From NCBI RefSeq assembly GCF_004217115.1, contig NZ_SHKN01000001.1, forward strand, positions 1,367,781-1,431,780: DNA of 64,000 nt, given 5' to 3'. This stretch comes from Ancylomarina subtilis (GTDB lineage Bacteria; Bacteroidota; Bacteroidia; Bacteroidales; Marinifilaceae). A model generated the notes under the pieces. It was given only the letters and a program-made list of their open reading frames with translations. It searched no databases and was not told the DNA's origin. Shown here in pieces: positions 44,950 to 52,418 of the stretch. How positions within the stretch are numbered: position 1 is the stretch's first letter; every line of letters starts with the position of its first letter. Both the position numbers and the translations under genes were made by a program.

Positions 44950-45074
44950 GTTGAAACAAACTAACAATCCAAAGTTAGTTCTAAGCTTTAATCCAAAACA
45001 AGCTTAGTCAATTTTTTCATAGATTAGATTTAGGTTAGTAAGAAAAAACTCAGGTGGGGACCTGAGTTTTTTTT
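44950..45074 (+). ncRNA. Tandem small RNA gene, copy 3
   Basis: About 125 nt. Hairpin A pairs AACTAAC with GTTAGTT around AATCCAAA; hairpin B pairs CTAAGCTT with AAGCTTAG around a loop with ATCCAAAA. The linker (CATAGATTAGATTTAGG, then TTAGTAAG) precedes the terminator at 45047-45074. The 5' arm ACTAAC of hairpin A could instead pair with GTTAGT in the linker, a possible alternative fold. Confidence 0.85.
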
Positions 45075-45176
45075 CGTTTATCCCATTCGCACTCTCTACA
45101 TCTTTTAATCAACAGGATTATTTTAGACCGGAAAACACACTTCTTTTCAATCTTAACATCAATAAAAAATAAAAGC

Positions 45177-45231
45177 TTAACGTTCTTTAACTTGCGTTGA
45201 CTCCCATTAACTAAAGAAAGCCCTACGTTTG
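45177..45231 (+). promoter_or_regulatory. Promoter/operator of small RNA 4
   Basis: TTAAC, TTAAC, TTGAC and TTAAC start at 45177, 45187, 45197 and 45207 (10-bp phase). The -7 element is TACGTTTG at 45224-45231. Confidence 0.75.
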
Positions 45232-45235
45232 TAGT

Positions 45236-45355
45236 GTTGAAACGAACTAACAATCCAAAGTTAGTTTCAGGCTTATTCCAAAAGAGCCTGTCAATTTTTT
45301 CATAGATTAGATTTAGGTTAGTAAGAAAAACTCAGGTGGGGACCTGAGTTTTTTT
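45236..45355 (+). ncRNA. Tandem small RNA gene, copy 4
   Basis: About 120 nt. Hairpin A is identical to copy 3; hairpin B has a different sequence, CAGGCT paired with AGCCTG around TATTCCAAAAG, so stem B has changed on both arms together. The linker is identical to copy 3 and the terminator lies at 45329-45355. Copies 3 and 4 are the closest pair, consistent with the most recent duplication. Confidence 0.85.
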
Positions 45356-45484
45356 CGTTTTAAATAAAATCGAATCTTAAGCTAAAAATAATTTAGCTCT
45401 CCCTAAACTGAATGTTTAAATATTAACACAATGGTGAAATTTAAAATTAATTGTGAAAATATTTTTTACTTATCTAATTTTTCT

Positions 45485-45492
45485 CATCTTTG
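45485..45492 (+). promoter_or_regulatory. Probable -7 element of the lysC-lysA transcript
   Basis: CATCTTTG matches TAnnTTTG at 7 of 8 positions, 21 bases before the leader-peptide ATG. No convincing -33 element. Confidence 0.4.
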
Positions 45493-45512
45493 CAGCCATA
45501 AGATTAAAACAT

Positions 45513-45590
45513 ATGAACGCTAATTTTTCATTTATATATAAACAGATAAAACGCAATAAACACTATTGTGTTTCATTCGACGTAGAATAA
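45513..45590 (+). CDS. Leader peptide of the lysine operon attenuator
   Basis: A 25-residue frame from ATG at 45513 to TAA at 45590, starting MNANFS and containing YKQIKRNKHY, with three lysine codons within seven. It is followed after 21 bases by a strong terminator hairpin, and the gene behind is aspartate kinase. Shortage of charged lysine tRNA should stall the ribosome at these codons. The Lys content is modest compared with classic leaders, so lysine sensing is likely but not certain. Confidence 0.7.
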   Translation: MNANFSFIYKQIKRNKHYCVSFDVE

Positions 45591-45643
45591 TGTGAAGCTT
45601 TCAAAAAGATAAAAAGCCTACAGATATTCTGCAGGCTTTTTTT
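45591..45643 (+). promoter_or_regulatory. Attenuator of lysC-lysA
   Basis: The terminator AAAGCCT-CAGA/TCTG-AGGCTTT (one A-C mismatch) with a T run lies at 45612-45643. Just after the leader stop, TGTGAAGCTTT (45591-45601) can pair with AAAGC and ACA in the terminator's 5' arm (45613-45622), a candidate antiterminator. Confidence 0.75.
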
Positions 45644-45738
45644 GTGTTTGCATCTTGAAAATTAAGTTTGATTTTAAGGAAACCATAAATAAACCAGCCT
45701 TAAAATTAAATTCATCTAACTATTACCAAACAAAAACC

Positions 45739-47049
45739 ATGAAAATCCTAAAATTTGGTGGCACCTCCGTAGGTTCGGCGCAACGCATTCAGAATCTTGC
45801 CCAAATTGTTCAGAACGAAGAACCATGCATTGTAGTCCTGTCAGCCATGGCAGGAACTACAAATGCCCTCGTTGAAATCACAGAGTTACTTTATAAGGGT
45901 GATAATGAGAACGCATTAATTAAAATTGAAGAGCTGGAACTTAGCTATTTCAAACGAATAGAAGAACTTTATACCAGTTCGGAATACTTAACCCAAGGAG
46001 TGGAATTAATACAATCTCACTTTGTATACATTAGAAACTTTGTGCACAAAACCTTTACTCAGCTTCAGGAAAAAGCGGTTTTGGCTCAAGGTGAGCTTAT
46101 TTCAACGGCTATGTTCCACTACCATCTTGCCGAAAACAATATTGATTCCGTATTGCTTCCGGCACTAAACTTCATGAGAATAGATAAAGATGGTGAACCT
46201 GATAGCTATTATATTCAGGAAAATCTTAAAAGAGAAATTAGTCAATACCCTGACAACAATCTCTTTATCACCCAAGGTTATATTTGCCGAAATGCCTATG
46301 GTGAAGTTGACAATTTACACCGAGGAGGTAGCGACTATTCAGCATCACTTATTGGAGTTGCCGTTTCAGCTTCTGAAGTACAGATTTGGACAGATATTGA
46401 TGGTTTCCACAATAACGATCCTCGTTTTGTTGAGAATACCAAAGCCATAAATGAATTGTCGTTTGATGAAGCTGCAGAGCTCGCCTATTTCGGAGCTAAA
46501 ATTATGCACCCGGCAAGTGTCTTACCTTGTAAATTAAGTTCGATCCCGGTTCGCTTAAAAAACACATTAAATCCTTCAGAAGAAGGCACGCTGATTTCAA
46601 ATAAACTCGAGCGAAAGCGCATTAAAGCAGTCGCAGCAAAGGACGGTATTACAGCCATTAAAATTAAGTCTGGTCGTATGCTTTTGGCCTATGGGTTTCT
46701 TCGAAAAGTCTTCGAAGTTTTTGAGATCTACAAAACGCCTATTGATATGATAACAACTTCAGAAGTTGCCGTTTCGCTGACTATAGACGATACCCGTAAT
46801 CTTGAAGAAATAGAGAAAGAGCTAAGAAAATTTGGCATGGTTGAAATCGATGAAAATCAATCGATCATCTGCATCGTTGGCGATTTCATATCTGAAGCAG
46901 CCGGCTCTGCCAAATTGGTGCTTGAGGCATTAGAAGAAATCCCATTAAGGATGATTTCATACGGTGGAAGCAATCACAACATTTCTGTATTAGTTGATCA
47001 GGAAAACAAGATAGAGGCCTTGCAAGCATTAAACAAACTTTTTAATTAA
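45739..47049 (+). CDS. lysC: Aspartate kinase (monofunctional)
   Basis: 436 residues from the ATG at 45739. An in-frame TTG at 45655 lies only 12 bases after the attenuator and is an unlikely start, whereas from this ATG the protein begins with the catalytic KFGGTSVG. The kinase domain contains LHRGGSDYSASLIG, and two ACT regulatory domains occupy the last 150 residues, the usual seat of feedback inhibition. It phosphorylates aspartate, the first step to lysine, threonine and methionine. lysA follows after 19 bp. Confidence 0.94.
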   Translation: MKILKFGGTSVGSAQRIQNLAQIVQNEEPCIVVLSAMAGTTNALVEITELLYKGDNENALIKIEELELSYFKRIEELYTSSEYLTQGVELIQSHFVYIRNFVHKTFTQLQEKAVLAQGELISTAMFHYHLAENNIDSVLLPALNFMRIDKDGEPDSYYIQENLKREISQYPDNNLFITQGYICRNAYGEVDNLHRGGSDYSASLIGVAVSASEVQIWTDIDGFHNNDPRFVENTKAINELSFDEAAELAYFGAKIMHPASVLPCKLSSIPVRLKNTLNPSEEGTLISNKLERKRIKAVAAKDGITAIKIKSGRMLLAYGFLRKVFEVFEIYKTPIDMITTSEVAVSLTIDDTRNLEEIEKELRKFGMVEIDENQSIICIVGDFISEAAGSAKLVLEALEEIPLRMISYGGSNHNISVLVDQENKIEALQALNKLFN

Positions 47050-47068
47050 GATCTCAAACTGTACAGGT

Positions 47069-48223
47069 ATGATTAATTCATCAACATATAAGTATCTCAA
47101 CGCTCAGGAGACACCTTTTTATTACTATGATCTGGATCTTCTAAAAGCGAGTTTAGCTAAAATAAAGGAAGAAGCTGCACGATACAATTACCATATTCAC
47201 TACGCGATCAAAGCGAATGCGAACCCTAAAATCCTGTCATTGATTCAAGCTTACGGTTTTGGAGCTGATTGTGTCAGTGGCAATGAGATTAAGCGTTCTA
47301 TTGAAAACAAATTCCCCACAGATCAGATTGTTTATGCTGGGGTTGGCAAATCTGACAAGGAAATTGAGATGGCTCTTGAAGCCAATATTTTCTGTTTCAA
47401 TTGTGAATCGATTCCTGAAATTGAAGTCATCAATGAGATTGCAAAATCGAAAAATAAGGTTGCTAAAATTGCTTTACGAATTAACCCAAATGTTAATGCC
47501 AATACACACCATTACATCACAACGGGCATAGCCGAAAATAAATTCGGAATAAACCCCTGGGAATTTGATCAGATTCTGGAATTATTAAACGAACTTAAAA
47601 ATATTCAACTAATTGGTTTACATTTTCATATCGGATCTCAAATTGTCGATTTAAGTGTTTTTAAAAGCTTATGTTTACGTATTAATGAAATTCAAAACTG
47701 GTTTCTCGAACATCAAATTATTGTTGATCATATTAATGTTGGAGGAGGATTTGGTATCAACTATCACAAACCTGATGAAGAACCGATTCCTGATTTCAAA
47801 AACTACTTTGCCATTTTCAATGAATTTCTGAATTTAAAAGCCAATCAGAACGTTCATTTTGAATTGGGACGATCAATCGTTGGTCAATGCGGCAGTTTAA
47901 TATCACGTGTTTTATATGTGAAAAATGGAATCAATACCAATTTTGCAATTCTTGATGCAGGTATGACAGAGCTATTGCGTCCAGCCCTTTACCAAGCCTT
48001 TCATAAAATCGAAAATTTAAGTTCAACAGACGAACATGAAAACTATGATGTGGTAGGACCAATTTGTGAATCTTCGGATTGTTTTGGCAAAGCAGTTTCT
48101 CTTCCCAAAACCAAACGAAATGATTTGATTGCCATTCGCTCTGCAGGTGCCTATGGCGAGGTTATGGCTTCGAATTACAACCTTAGACAGACTGCAAAAT
48201 CATTTTTTTCTGACGATATGTAA
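47069..48223 (+). CDS. lysA: Diaminopimelate decarboxylase
   Basis: 384 residues of the fold-type III PLP decarboxylases. Key blocks: HYAIKANANP with the Schiff-base lysine, HFHIGSQ, GGGFGINY for the phosphate, and GPICESSDCF with the catalytic cysteine and adjacent residues. It makes lysine from meso-diaminopimelate, the last step. Being cotranscribed with lysC ties the attenuator to lysine supply. The first and last pathway enzymes are paired here and the middle steps lie elsewhere. Confidence 0.95.
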   Translation: MINSSTYKYLNAQETPFYYYDLDLLKASLAKIKEEAARYNYHIHYAIKANANPKILSLIQAYGFGADCVSGNEIKRSIENKFPTDQIVYAGVGKSDKEIEMALEANIFCFNCESIPEIEVINEIAKSKNKVAKIALRINPNVNANTHHYITTGIAENKFGINPWEFDQILELLNELKNIQLIGLHFHIGSQIVDLSVFKSLCLRINEIQNWFLEHQIIVDHINVGGGFGINYHKPDEEPIPDFKNYFAIFNEFLNLKANQNVHFELGRSIVGQCGSLISRVLYVKNGINTNFAILDAGMTELLRPALYQAFHKIENLSSTDEHENYDVVGPICESSDCFGKAVSLPKTKRNDLIAIRSAGAYGEVMASNYNLRQTAKSFFSDDM

Positions 48224-48297
48224 ATTTCAAACAATCTCATTATCTGAAGACTACAAACAAACTGGAACGATTGAAATCTAAAAATCAATCTTCCGGA

Positions 48298-48330
48298 TTT
48301 GGATATTAAATTTTTAATTTGATACATTTG
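48298..48330 (+). promoter_or_regulatory. Promoter of the trp operon
   Basis: TTTG at 48298-48301, a 21-base spacer and TACATTTG at 48323-48330 fit the Bacteroidota promoter. The predicted start is about 18 bases before the leader-peptide ATG. Confidence 0.7.
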
Positions 48331-48352
48331 TCAAAATAAAACAAGATAAACC

Positions 48353-48445
48353 ATGAACGCTTCAGTTTGCAAATTTTGGTGGTGGCACAATACTAATCTC
48401 TCAAATACCCTGAGCAGAAACGTCCGCCCTATATGCAAAATTTAA
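48353..48445 (+). CDS. trpL: trp operon leader peptide (TrpL)
   Basis: A 30-residue frame from ATG 48353 to TAA 48445 beginning MNASVCKFWWWHN. Three consecutive tryptophan codons at positions 9-11 make it a textbook ribosome-stalling sensor of charged tRNA-Trp. It lies between a consensus promoter and the terminator hairpin that precedes trpE. Confidence 0.93.
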   Translation: MNASVCKFWWWHNTNLSNTLSRNVRPICKI

Positions 48446-48472
48446 GCTTCTAAAAAGATAATAACTGCACAT

Positions 48473-48511
48473 AAAGCGACCTACTGATTTCTCAGTAGGT
48501 CGCTTTTTTTT
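48473..48511 (+). promoter_or_regulatory. trp attenuator terminator
   Basis: A perfect stem AAAGCGACCTACTGA/TCAGTAGGTCGCTTT (15 bp, short loop) is followed by a T run, 20 bases before trpE. The antiterminator partner is less obvious: GTCCGC at about 48424-48429 could pair with GCGAC through one bulge. Confidence 0.93.
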
Positions 48512-48530
48512 ATCCCAAAATTTAAAAACC

Positions 48531-49937
48531 ATGATTCAATTTAAACACCATAAAAAAGAAATGTTAGCTGATCTTATTACTCCGGTAAGTATCTACCTAA
48601 AACTCCGCGATCGGTTTCCTCAAAGCATTCTTCTGGAAAGTTCCGATTATCATAGCCCTGAAAATGCCAGCTCCTTTATTGCGCTTGAACCCATTGTCAA
48701 TATCAGTTTGAAAAACAATGTCCTAATTGAAACTATAGGGTCTGAAAGAAAGGAAACATGCATCAATAATCGACCGATTGGATTTGTTGCGGATCAACTT
48801 GAGGCATTTGTTAAGCAATTCGATTTGGAAGATAAAGCTGAAATAAATAAGGCAAACGCTCTTTTTGGCTACACCTCTTTTGATGCCGTTCCGGCATTTG
48901 AAAGTTTAAACTTTGCGAAGAAATCGGGAGTCGAAATACCTCAGCTCTCCTACTCTCTTTATCGATTTATAATCGAAGTGAATCATTTTAACAACACGCT
49001 TTCAATTGTTGAGCTGACACAAAATGGTGAAAATTCCAGAATCAAAGAGATTGAAGATTTATTAAGAAATCACAATATTCCAAGCTTCAAATTCAGCTTG
49101 AAAGAAGAAAAGGAAAAATCGAACATGAGCGATCAGGATTATCTGGGCATGGTTGAAAAAGGGATTAAGCATTGTCAACGAGGTGATGTTTTCCAAATCG
49201 TACTTTCTCGTTCATTTTCACAAAGCTATCAAGGTGATGATTTTAATCTGTACAGGGCTTTACGCTCGGTTAATCCATCGCCCTATCTATTCTATTTCGA
49301 TTGTGGATCCTTCCGCATTATGGGCTCCTCGCCTGAGGCTCAAATCGAAGTGAAAAATAACAAAGCTTATATCCATCCAATTGCGGGTACATTCCGTAGA
49401 TCGGGAGATGCTTTGCAGGATATTGAACTAGCCAAGCAGTTGGAAGCCGATGAAAAAGAGCAAAGCGAGCATGTCATGTTGGTCGACCTGGCCAGAAATG
49501 ATTTGAGTCGAAATGCATCCAACATCAAGATTGAAACCTTTCGTGAGGTTCAATTCTACTCACACGTCATTCATTTGGTTTCAAAGGTTTCAGGTGAATT
49601 ACCCCAAGATTACAACACCTTCGACTTGATAGGCAACACATTTCCTGCCGGAACGCTCTCTGGTGCCCCCAAATACAAAGCCATGGAATTGATTGATAAG
49701 TACGAACCTACCCAACGAGGTTTTTATGGAGGCTGTATTGGTTCTATTGGTTTCAATGGTGAAGTCAATCAGGCTATTATGATTCGGACTTTCCTTAGCA
49801 AAGACAACACGCTGTATTATCAAGCAGGTGCCGGAATTGTCGAAAAATCGAAAGCTGAAAGCGAGCTGAATGAAGTCGATAATAAATTGGCAGCCCTAAG
49901 AAAAGCATTAAAAATTGCAGAAAGTATTGGTAAATAA
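48531..49937 (+). CDS. trpE: Anthranilate synthase component I
   Basis: 468 residues. The chorismate-binding C-terminal domain is complete (RSFSQSYQGDDFNLYRALRS, PIAGTFRRSGDALQD, GTLSGAPKYKAMELID). Near the N-terminus LLESSD matches the LLES tryptophan-feedback site. With TrpG it turns chorismate and glutamine into anthranilate. First structural gene after the trp attenuator, so control acts both on transcription and on enzyme activity. Confidence 0.97.
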   Translation: MIQFKHHKKEMLADLITPVSIYLKLRDRFPQSILLESSDYHSPENASSFIALEPIVNISLKNNVLIETIGSERKETCINNRPIGFVADQLEAFVKQFDLEDKAEINKANALFGYTSFDAVPAFESLNFAKKSGVEIPQLSYSLYRFIIEVNHFNNTLSIVELTQNGENSRIKEIEDLLRNHNIPSFKFSLKEEKEKSNMSDQDYLGMVEKGIKHCQRGDVFQIVLSRSFSQSYQGDDFNLYRALRSVNPSPYLFYFDCGSFRIMGSSPEAQIEVKNNKAYIHPIAGTFRRSGDALQDIELAKQLEADEKEQSEHVMLVDLARNDLSRNASNIKIETFREVQFYSHVIHLVSKVSGELPQDYNTFDLIGNTFPAGTLSGAPKYKAMELIDKYEPTQRGFYGGCIGSIGFNGEVNQAIMIRTFLSKDNTLYYQAGAGIVEKSKAESELNEVDNKLAALRKALKIAESIGK

Positions 49938-49949
49938 ACACGTCACACA

Positions 49950-49968
49950 TCGACAACGCTCAGTAACC
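49950..49968. repeat. 19-bp dispersed repeat, copy 1
   Basis: TCGACAACGCTCAGTAACC lies in the trpE-trpG gap and recurs exactly at 54317-54335 in the trpB-trpA gap. It resembles the short CTTCGACTACGCTCAG-type repeats scattered through some Bacteroidota and cyanobacterial genomes. Confidence 0.6.
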
Positions 49969-49982
49969 CCAAAAACAACATC

Positions 49983-50555
49983 ATGAAAATATTAGTCTTA
50001 GATAATTACGATTCATTCACCTACAATTTGGTTGAATATTTACGCCAATTAAATCCTGGTGAAATCGATATCCGTCGGAATAAAGAAATTGAATTGAGTG
50101 AAATCGAACCATACGAAAAGATTTTGCTTTCACCAGGTCCCGGTATACCAGACGAAGCCGGTATTCTGAAAGATTTAATTAAAAAATATGCTCCAACAAA
50201 ATCGATACTCGGCATTTGCTTAGGCCATCAAGCCATTGCAGAAATTTTTGGAGCCAAACTCGAAAATCCAGCCAAAGTATACCACGGACTAGCATCAGAC
50301 ATGATTCGGTGCAGCAACAAATCCAAAATTCTAAATGGGATTCCAAACAAATTTAAAGCCGGGCGATATCATTCATGGAATGTATCAAAACGGGGATTAC
50401 CCGATTGTTTAGAAATAACTTGCACCGATGATGAAGGGATGATAATGGGCTTGCGCCATAAACAATTCGATGTCGAAGGCATCCAATTCCATCCCGAATC
50501 GATTTTAACGCCTCAAGGTCTTCAGATGATTATGAATTGGTTGAAAGATGATTAA
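49983..50555 (+). CDS. trpG: Anthranilate synthase component II (glutamine amidotransferase)
   Basis: 190 residues of a class-I glutamine amidotransferase: LSPGPGIPDEAG oxyanion strand, nucleophile Cys in ILGICLGHQA, and His/Glu in FHPESI. It supplies ammonia to TrpE. It could also serve p-aminobenzoate synthase, as in some bacteria with one shared subunit, but its place in the trp operon favours TrpG. Confidence 0.95.
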   Translation: MKILVLDNYDSFTYNLVEYLRQLNPGEIDIRRNKEIELSEIEPYEKILLSPGPGIPDEAGILKDLIKKYAPTKSILGICLGHQAIAEIFGAKLENPAKVYHGLASDMIRCSNKSKILNGIPNKFKAGRYHSWNVSKRGLPDCLEITCTDDEGMIMGLRHKQFDVEGIQFHPESILTPQGLQMIMNWLKDD

Positions 50556-50597
50556 TCAAAATACAATTCATCCAGTCACCATTAAAATAAAATCAAA

Positions 50598-51602
50598 ATG
50601 AAAAACTTATTACATTATTTGTTCAAATATAAAACCCTCACGAAGCAAGAAGCTGAAGAGGTGCTCATACACATAACAAAAGGAAAATACAATGAAGCCC
50701 AAATCATTGCTTTTCTAACTGTATTTCAAATGAGAAGCATTACAGTTGAAGAACTCACTGGCTTTAGAAATGCTTTACTAAAAATGGCAATCCCTGTAGA
50801 TCTATCCGATTACAATTGTATTGACCTTTGCGGAACGGGTGGCGACACAAAAAACACCTTTAACATCTCAACCTTAGCCTCATTTATTGTAGCTGGTGCA
50901 GGTGAGATGGTTTGTAAACACGGGAACTATAGTGTCTCTTCTTTTTGTGGATCATCCAATGTAATCGAATACTTAGGCTACGAATTCAAAAACACCGAAG
51001 AGGAATTAAAAACGGATTTGGAACGCTCCGGCATCTGCTTTTTGCACGCGCCTCGCTTTAACCCAGCAATGAAAAACGTAGCATCTATCAGAAAAGATTT
51101 AGGCATTCGGACTTTTTTCAATATGCTCGGCCCTTTGGTGAATCCAGCCCAACCTAAGAACCAAATTGTTGGGGTTTACGATTTGGAATTGGCTCGTCTG
51201 TATCAATATCTTTTGCAAGAAACAAATTCCAATTACACCATAATACACAATATTGATGGTTACGATGAAATTGCTCTCACCGATAAAGTCAAACTTATTT
51301 CGAATAAGCGAGAAGAGATTCTCAGCCCACATGATTTAGGCTTTAAAACCCTAACTCCCCAAGAATTATATGGTGGACAATCAGTTGAGGAAGCTGCCAA
51401 ACTCTTCGTGAATATCCTTAAAGGCAAAGGTAGTGAAGCTCAAAACACTGTTTGTATTGCAAATGCAGGTATTGCCATCCATTGCATGCACCCAGAACTA
51501 TCAAGAGATGACGCGATGGATAGAGCCAGAGTTTCTCTTGAATCAGGGAAAGCGCTGGCATCGCTCAAAAGACTCTTAAAAACGGAAGTTCAATATTTAT
51601 AA
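50598..51602 (+). CDS. trpD: Anthranilate phosphoribosyltransferase
   Basis: 334 residues. The PRPP-binding glycine loop CGTGGDTKNTFNIST and the KHGNYSVSSFCGSSNVIEYLG segment are diagnostic, and RFNPAMKNVASIRKDLGIRT carries the second-site residues that bind anthranilate and metal. It attaches ribose-5-phosphate to anthranilate. Separate from trpG, unlike the fused enterobacterial gene. Confidence 0.97.
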   Translation: MKNLLHYLFKYKTLTKQEAEEVLIHITKGKYNEAQIIAFLTVFQMRSITVEELTGFRNALLKMAIPVDLSDYNCIDLCGTGGDTKNTFNISTLASFIVAGAGEMVCKHGNYSVSSFCGSSNVIEYLGYEFKNTEEELKTDLERSGICFLHAPRFNPAMKNVASIRKDLGIRTFFNMLGPLVNPAQPKNQIVGVYDLELARLYQYLLQETNSNYTIIHNIDGYDEIALTDKVKLISNKREEILSPHDLGFKTLTPQELYGGQSVEEAAKLFVNILKGKGSEAQNTVCIANAGIAIHCMHPELSRDDAMDRARVSLESGKALASLKRLLKTEVQYL

Positions 51603-51611
51603 ATAAGAATC

Positions 51612-52418
51612 ATGCACGACATTCTACAAACTATAGTTGAGCAAAAACACAAGGAAGTTGAGTTTTTGCAATCACAATACAGCATTGCTGACTTGAAACA
51701 GCAAAAACACTTTCAACGAGCCTGTTATTCCGCAAAATCAGCCATTAACAAAGAAAAAGCCTCGGGAATTATCGCTGAATTTAAAAGACAATCGCCAAAG
51801 AAAGGCCCCATTAATCCCAATGCAAATATCAAACCTGTACTTGAATCCTATCAACAAGCAAATGCTTCTGTGATTTCTGTTTTAACGGATAAATATTTCT
51901 TTGGGGCAAAAGATTCCGATTTTGAAAATGCAAGGGCTTGCTTAAGCATACCGCTTCTGCGAAAAGATTTTCTGGTTCATCCCTATCAGGTTTACCAGAG
52001 CAAAGCCATGGGCGCTGATCTTATTTTATTGATCGCTGCAATTCTCACTATCGATGAAGTTAAGACAATGAGTCAATTGGCAAAAGAACTAGGCATGGAG
52101 GTGCTTCTTGAAATTCATGATGAATCAGAGTTAAATCATATCAATTCGCATATTGATTTGGTTGGTATCAACAATCGCAACCTGAAAGATTTCTCAGTAG
52201 ATCTTAATCATTCGATCAAATTATCTGAGCAAATCCCCGACAGTTTTATAAAAGTGGCTGAAAGCGGCATCTCAGGAACTGAAGACATTCAATTCCTGAA
52301 GACGAATGGCTTTCAGGCTTTTCTCATTGGCGAGTATTTTATGAAACATGAGCATCCGGGACAAGCCTGTTCCGATTTAATCATGCAAATCAGTAAAAAA
52401 GATAAATCATGCAAATAA
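51612..52418 (+). CDS. trpC: Indole-3-glycerol-phosphate synthase
   Basis: 268 residues forming a TIM barrel. Catalytic and phosphate-binding blocks are present: IIAEFKRQSPKKGPI, SVLTDKYFFGAKDSDF, LLRKDFLVHPYQVYQSKAMG, VGINNRNLKDFSVD and VAESGISG. It closes the indole ring. Its 3' end overlaps the trpF start by 10 bases, implying coupled translation. Confidence 0.97.
   Translation: MHDILQTIVEQKHKEVEFLQSQYSIADLKQQKHFQRACYSAKSAINKEKASGIIAEFKRQSPKKGPINPNANIKPVLESYQQANASVISVLTDKYFFGAKDSDFENARACLSIPLLRKDFLVHPYQVYQSKAMGADLILLIAAILTIDEVKTMSQLAKELGMEVLLEIHDESELNHINSHIDLVGINNRNLKDFSVDLNHSIKLSEQIPDSFIKVAESGISGTEDIQFLKTNGFQAFLIGEYFMKHEHPGQACSDLIMQISKKDKSCK

Noticed and set aside
45050-45253. 67-codon minus-strand frame across small-RNA copies 3 and 4
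   Set aside because: It runs antisense through the terminator of copy 3 and the promoter of copy 4, and no corresponding frame exists in the other units.
44406-45355. Reading the four repeats as riboswitches or T-boxes controlling lysC
   Set aside because: Each unit ends in its own strong terminator and the next has its own promoter; the lysC leader has a separate promoter, peptide and attenuator. No T-box or L-box sequence was recognised.
45655-45738. Upstream TTG start for aspartate kinase
   Set aside because: It would add 28 residues starting right behind the attenuator terminator; the ATG at 45739 gives the standard N-terminus directly before KFGGTSVG.
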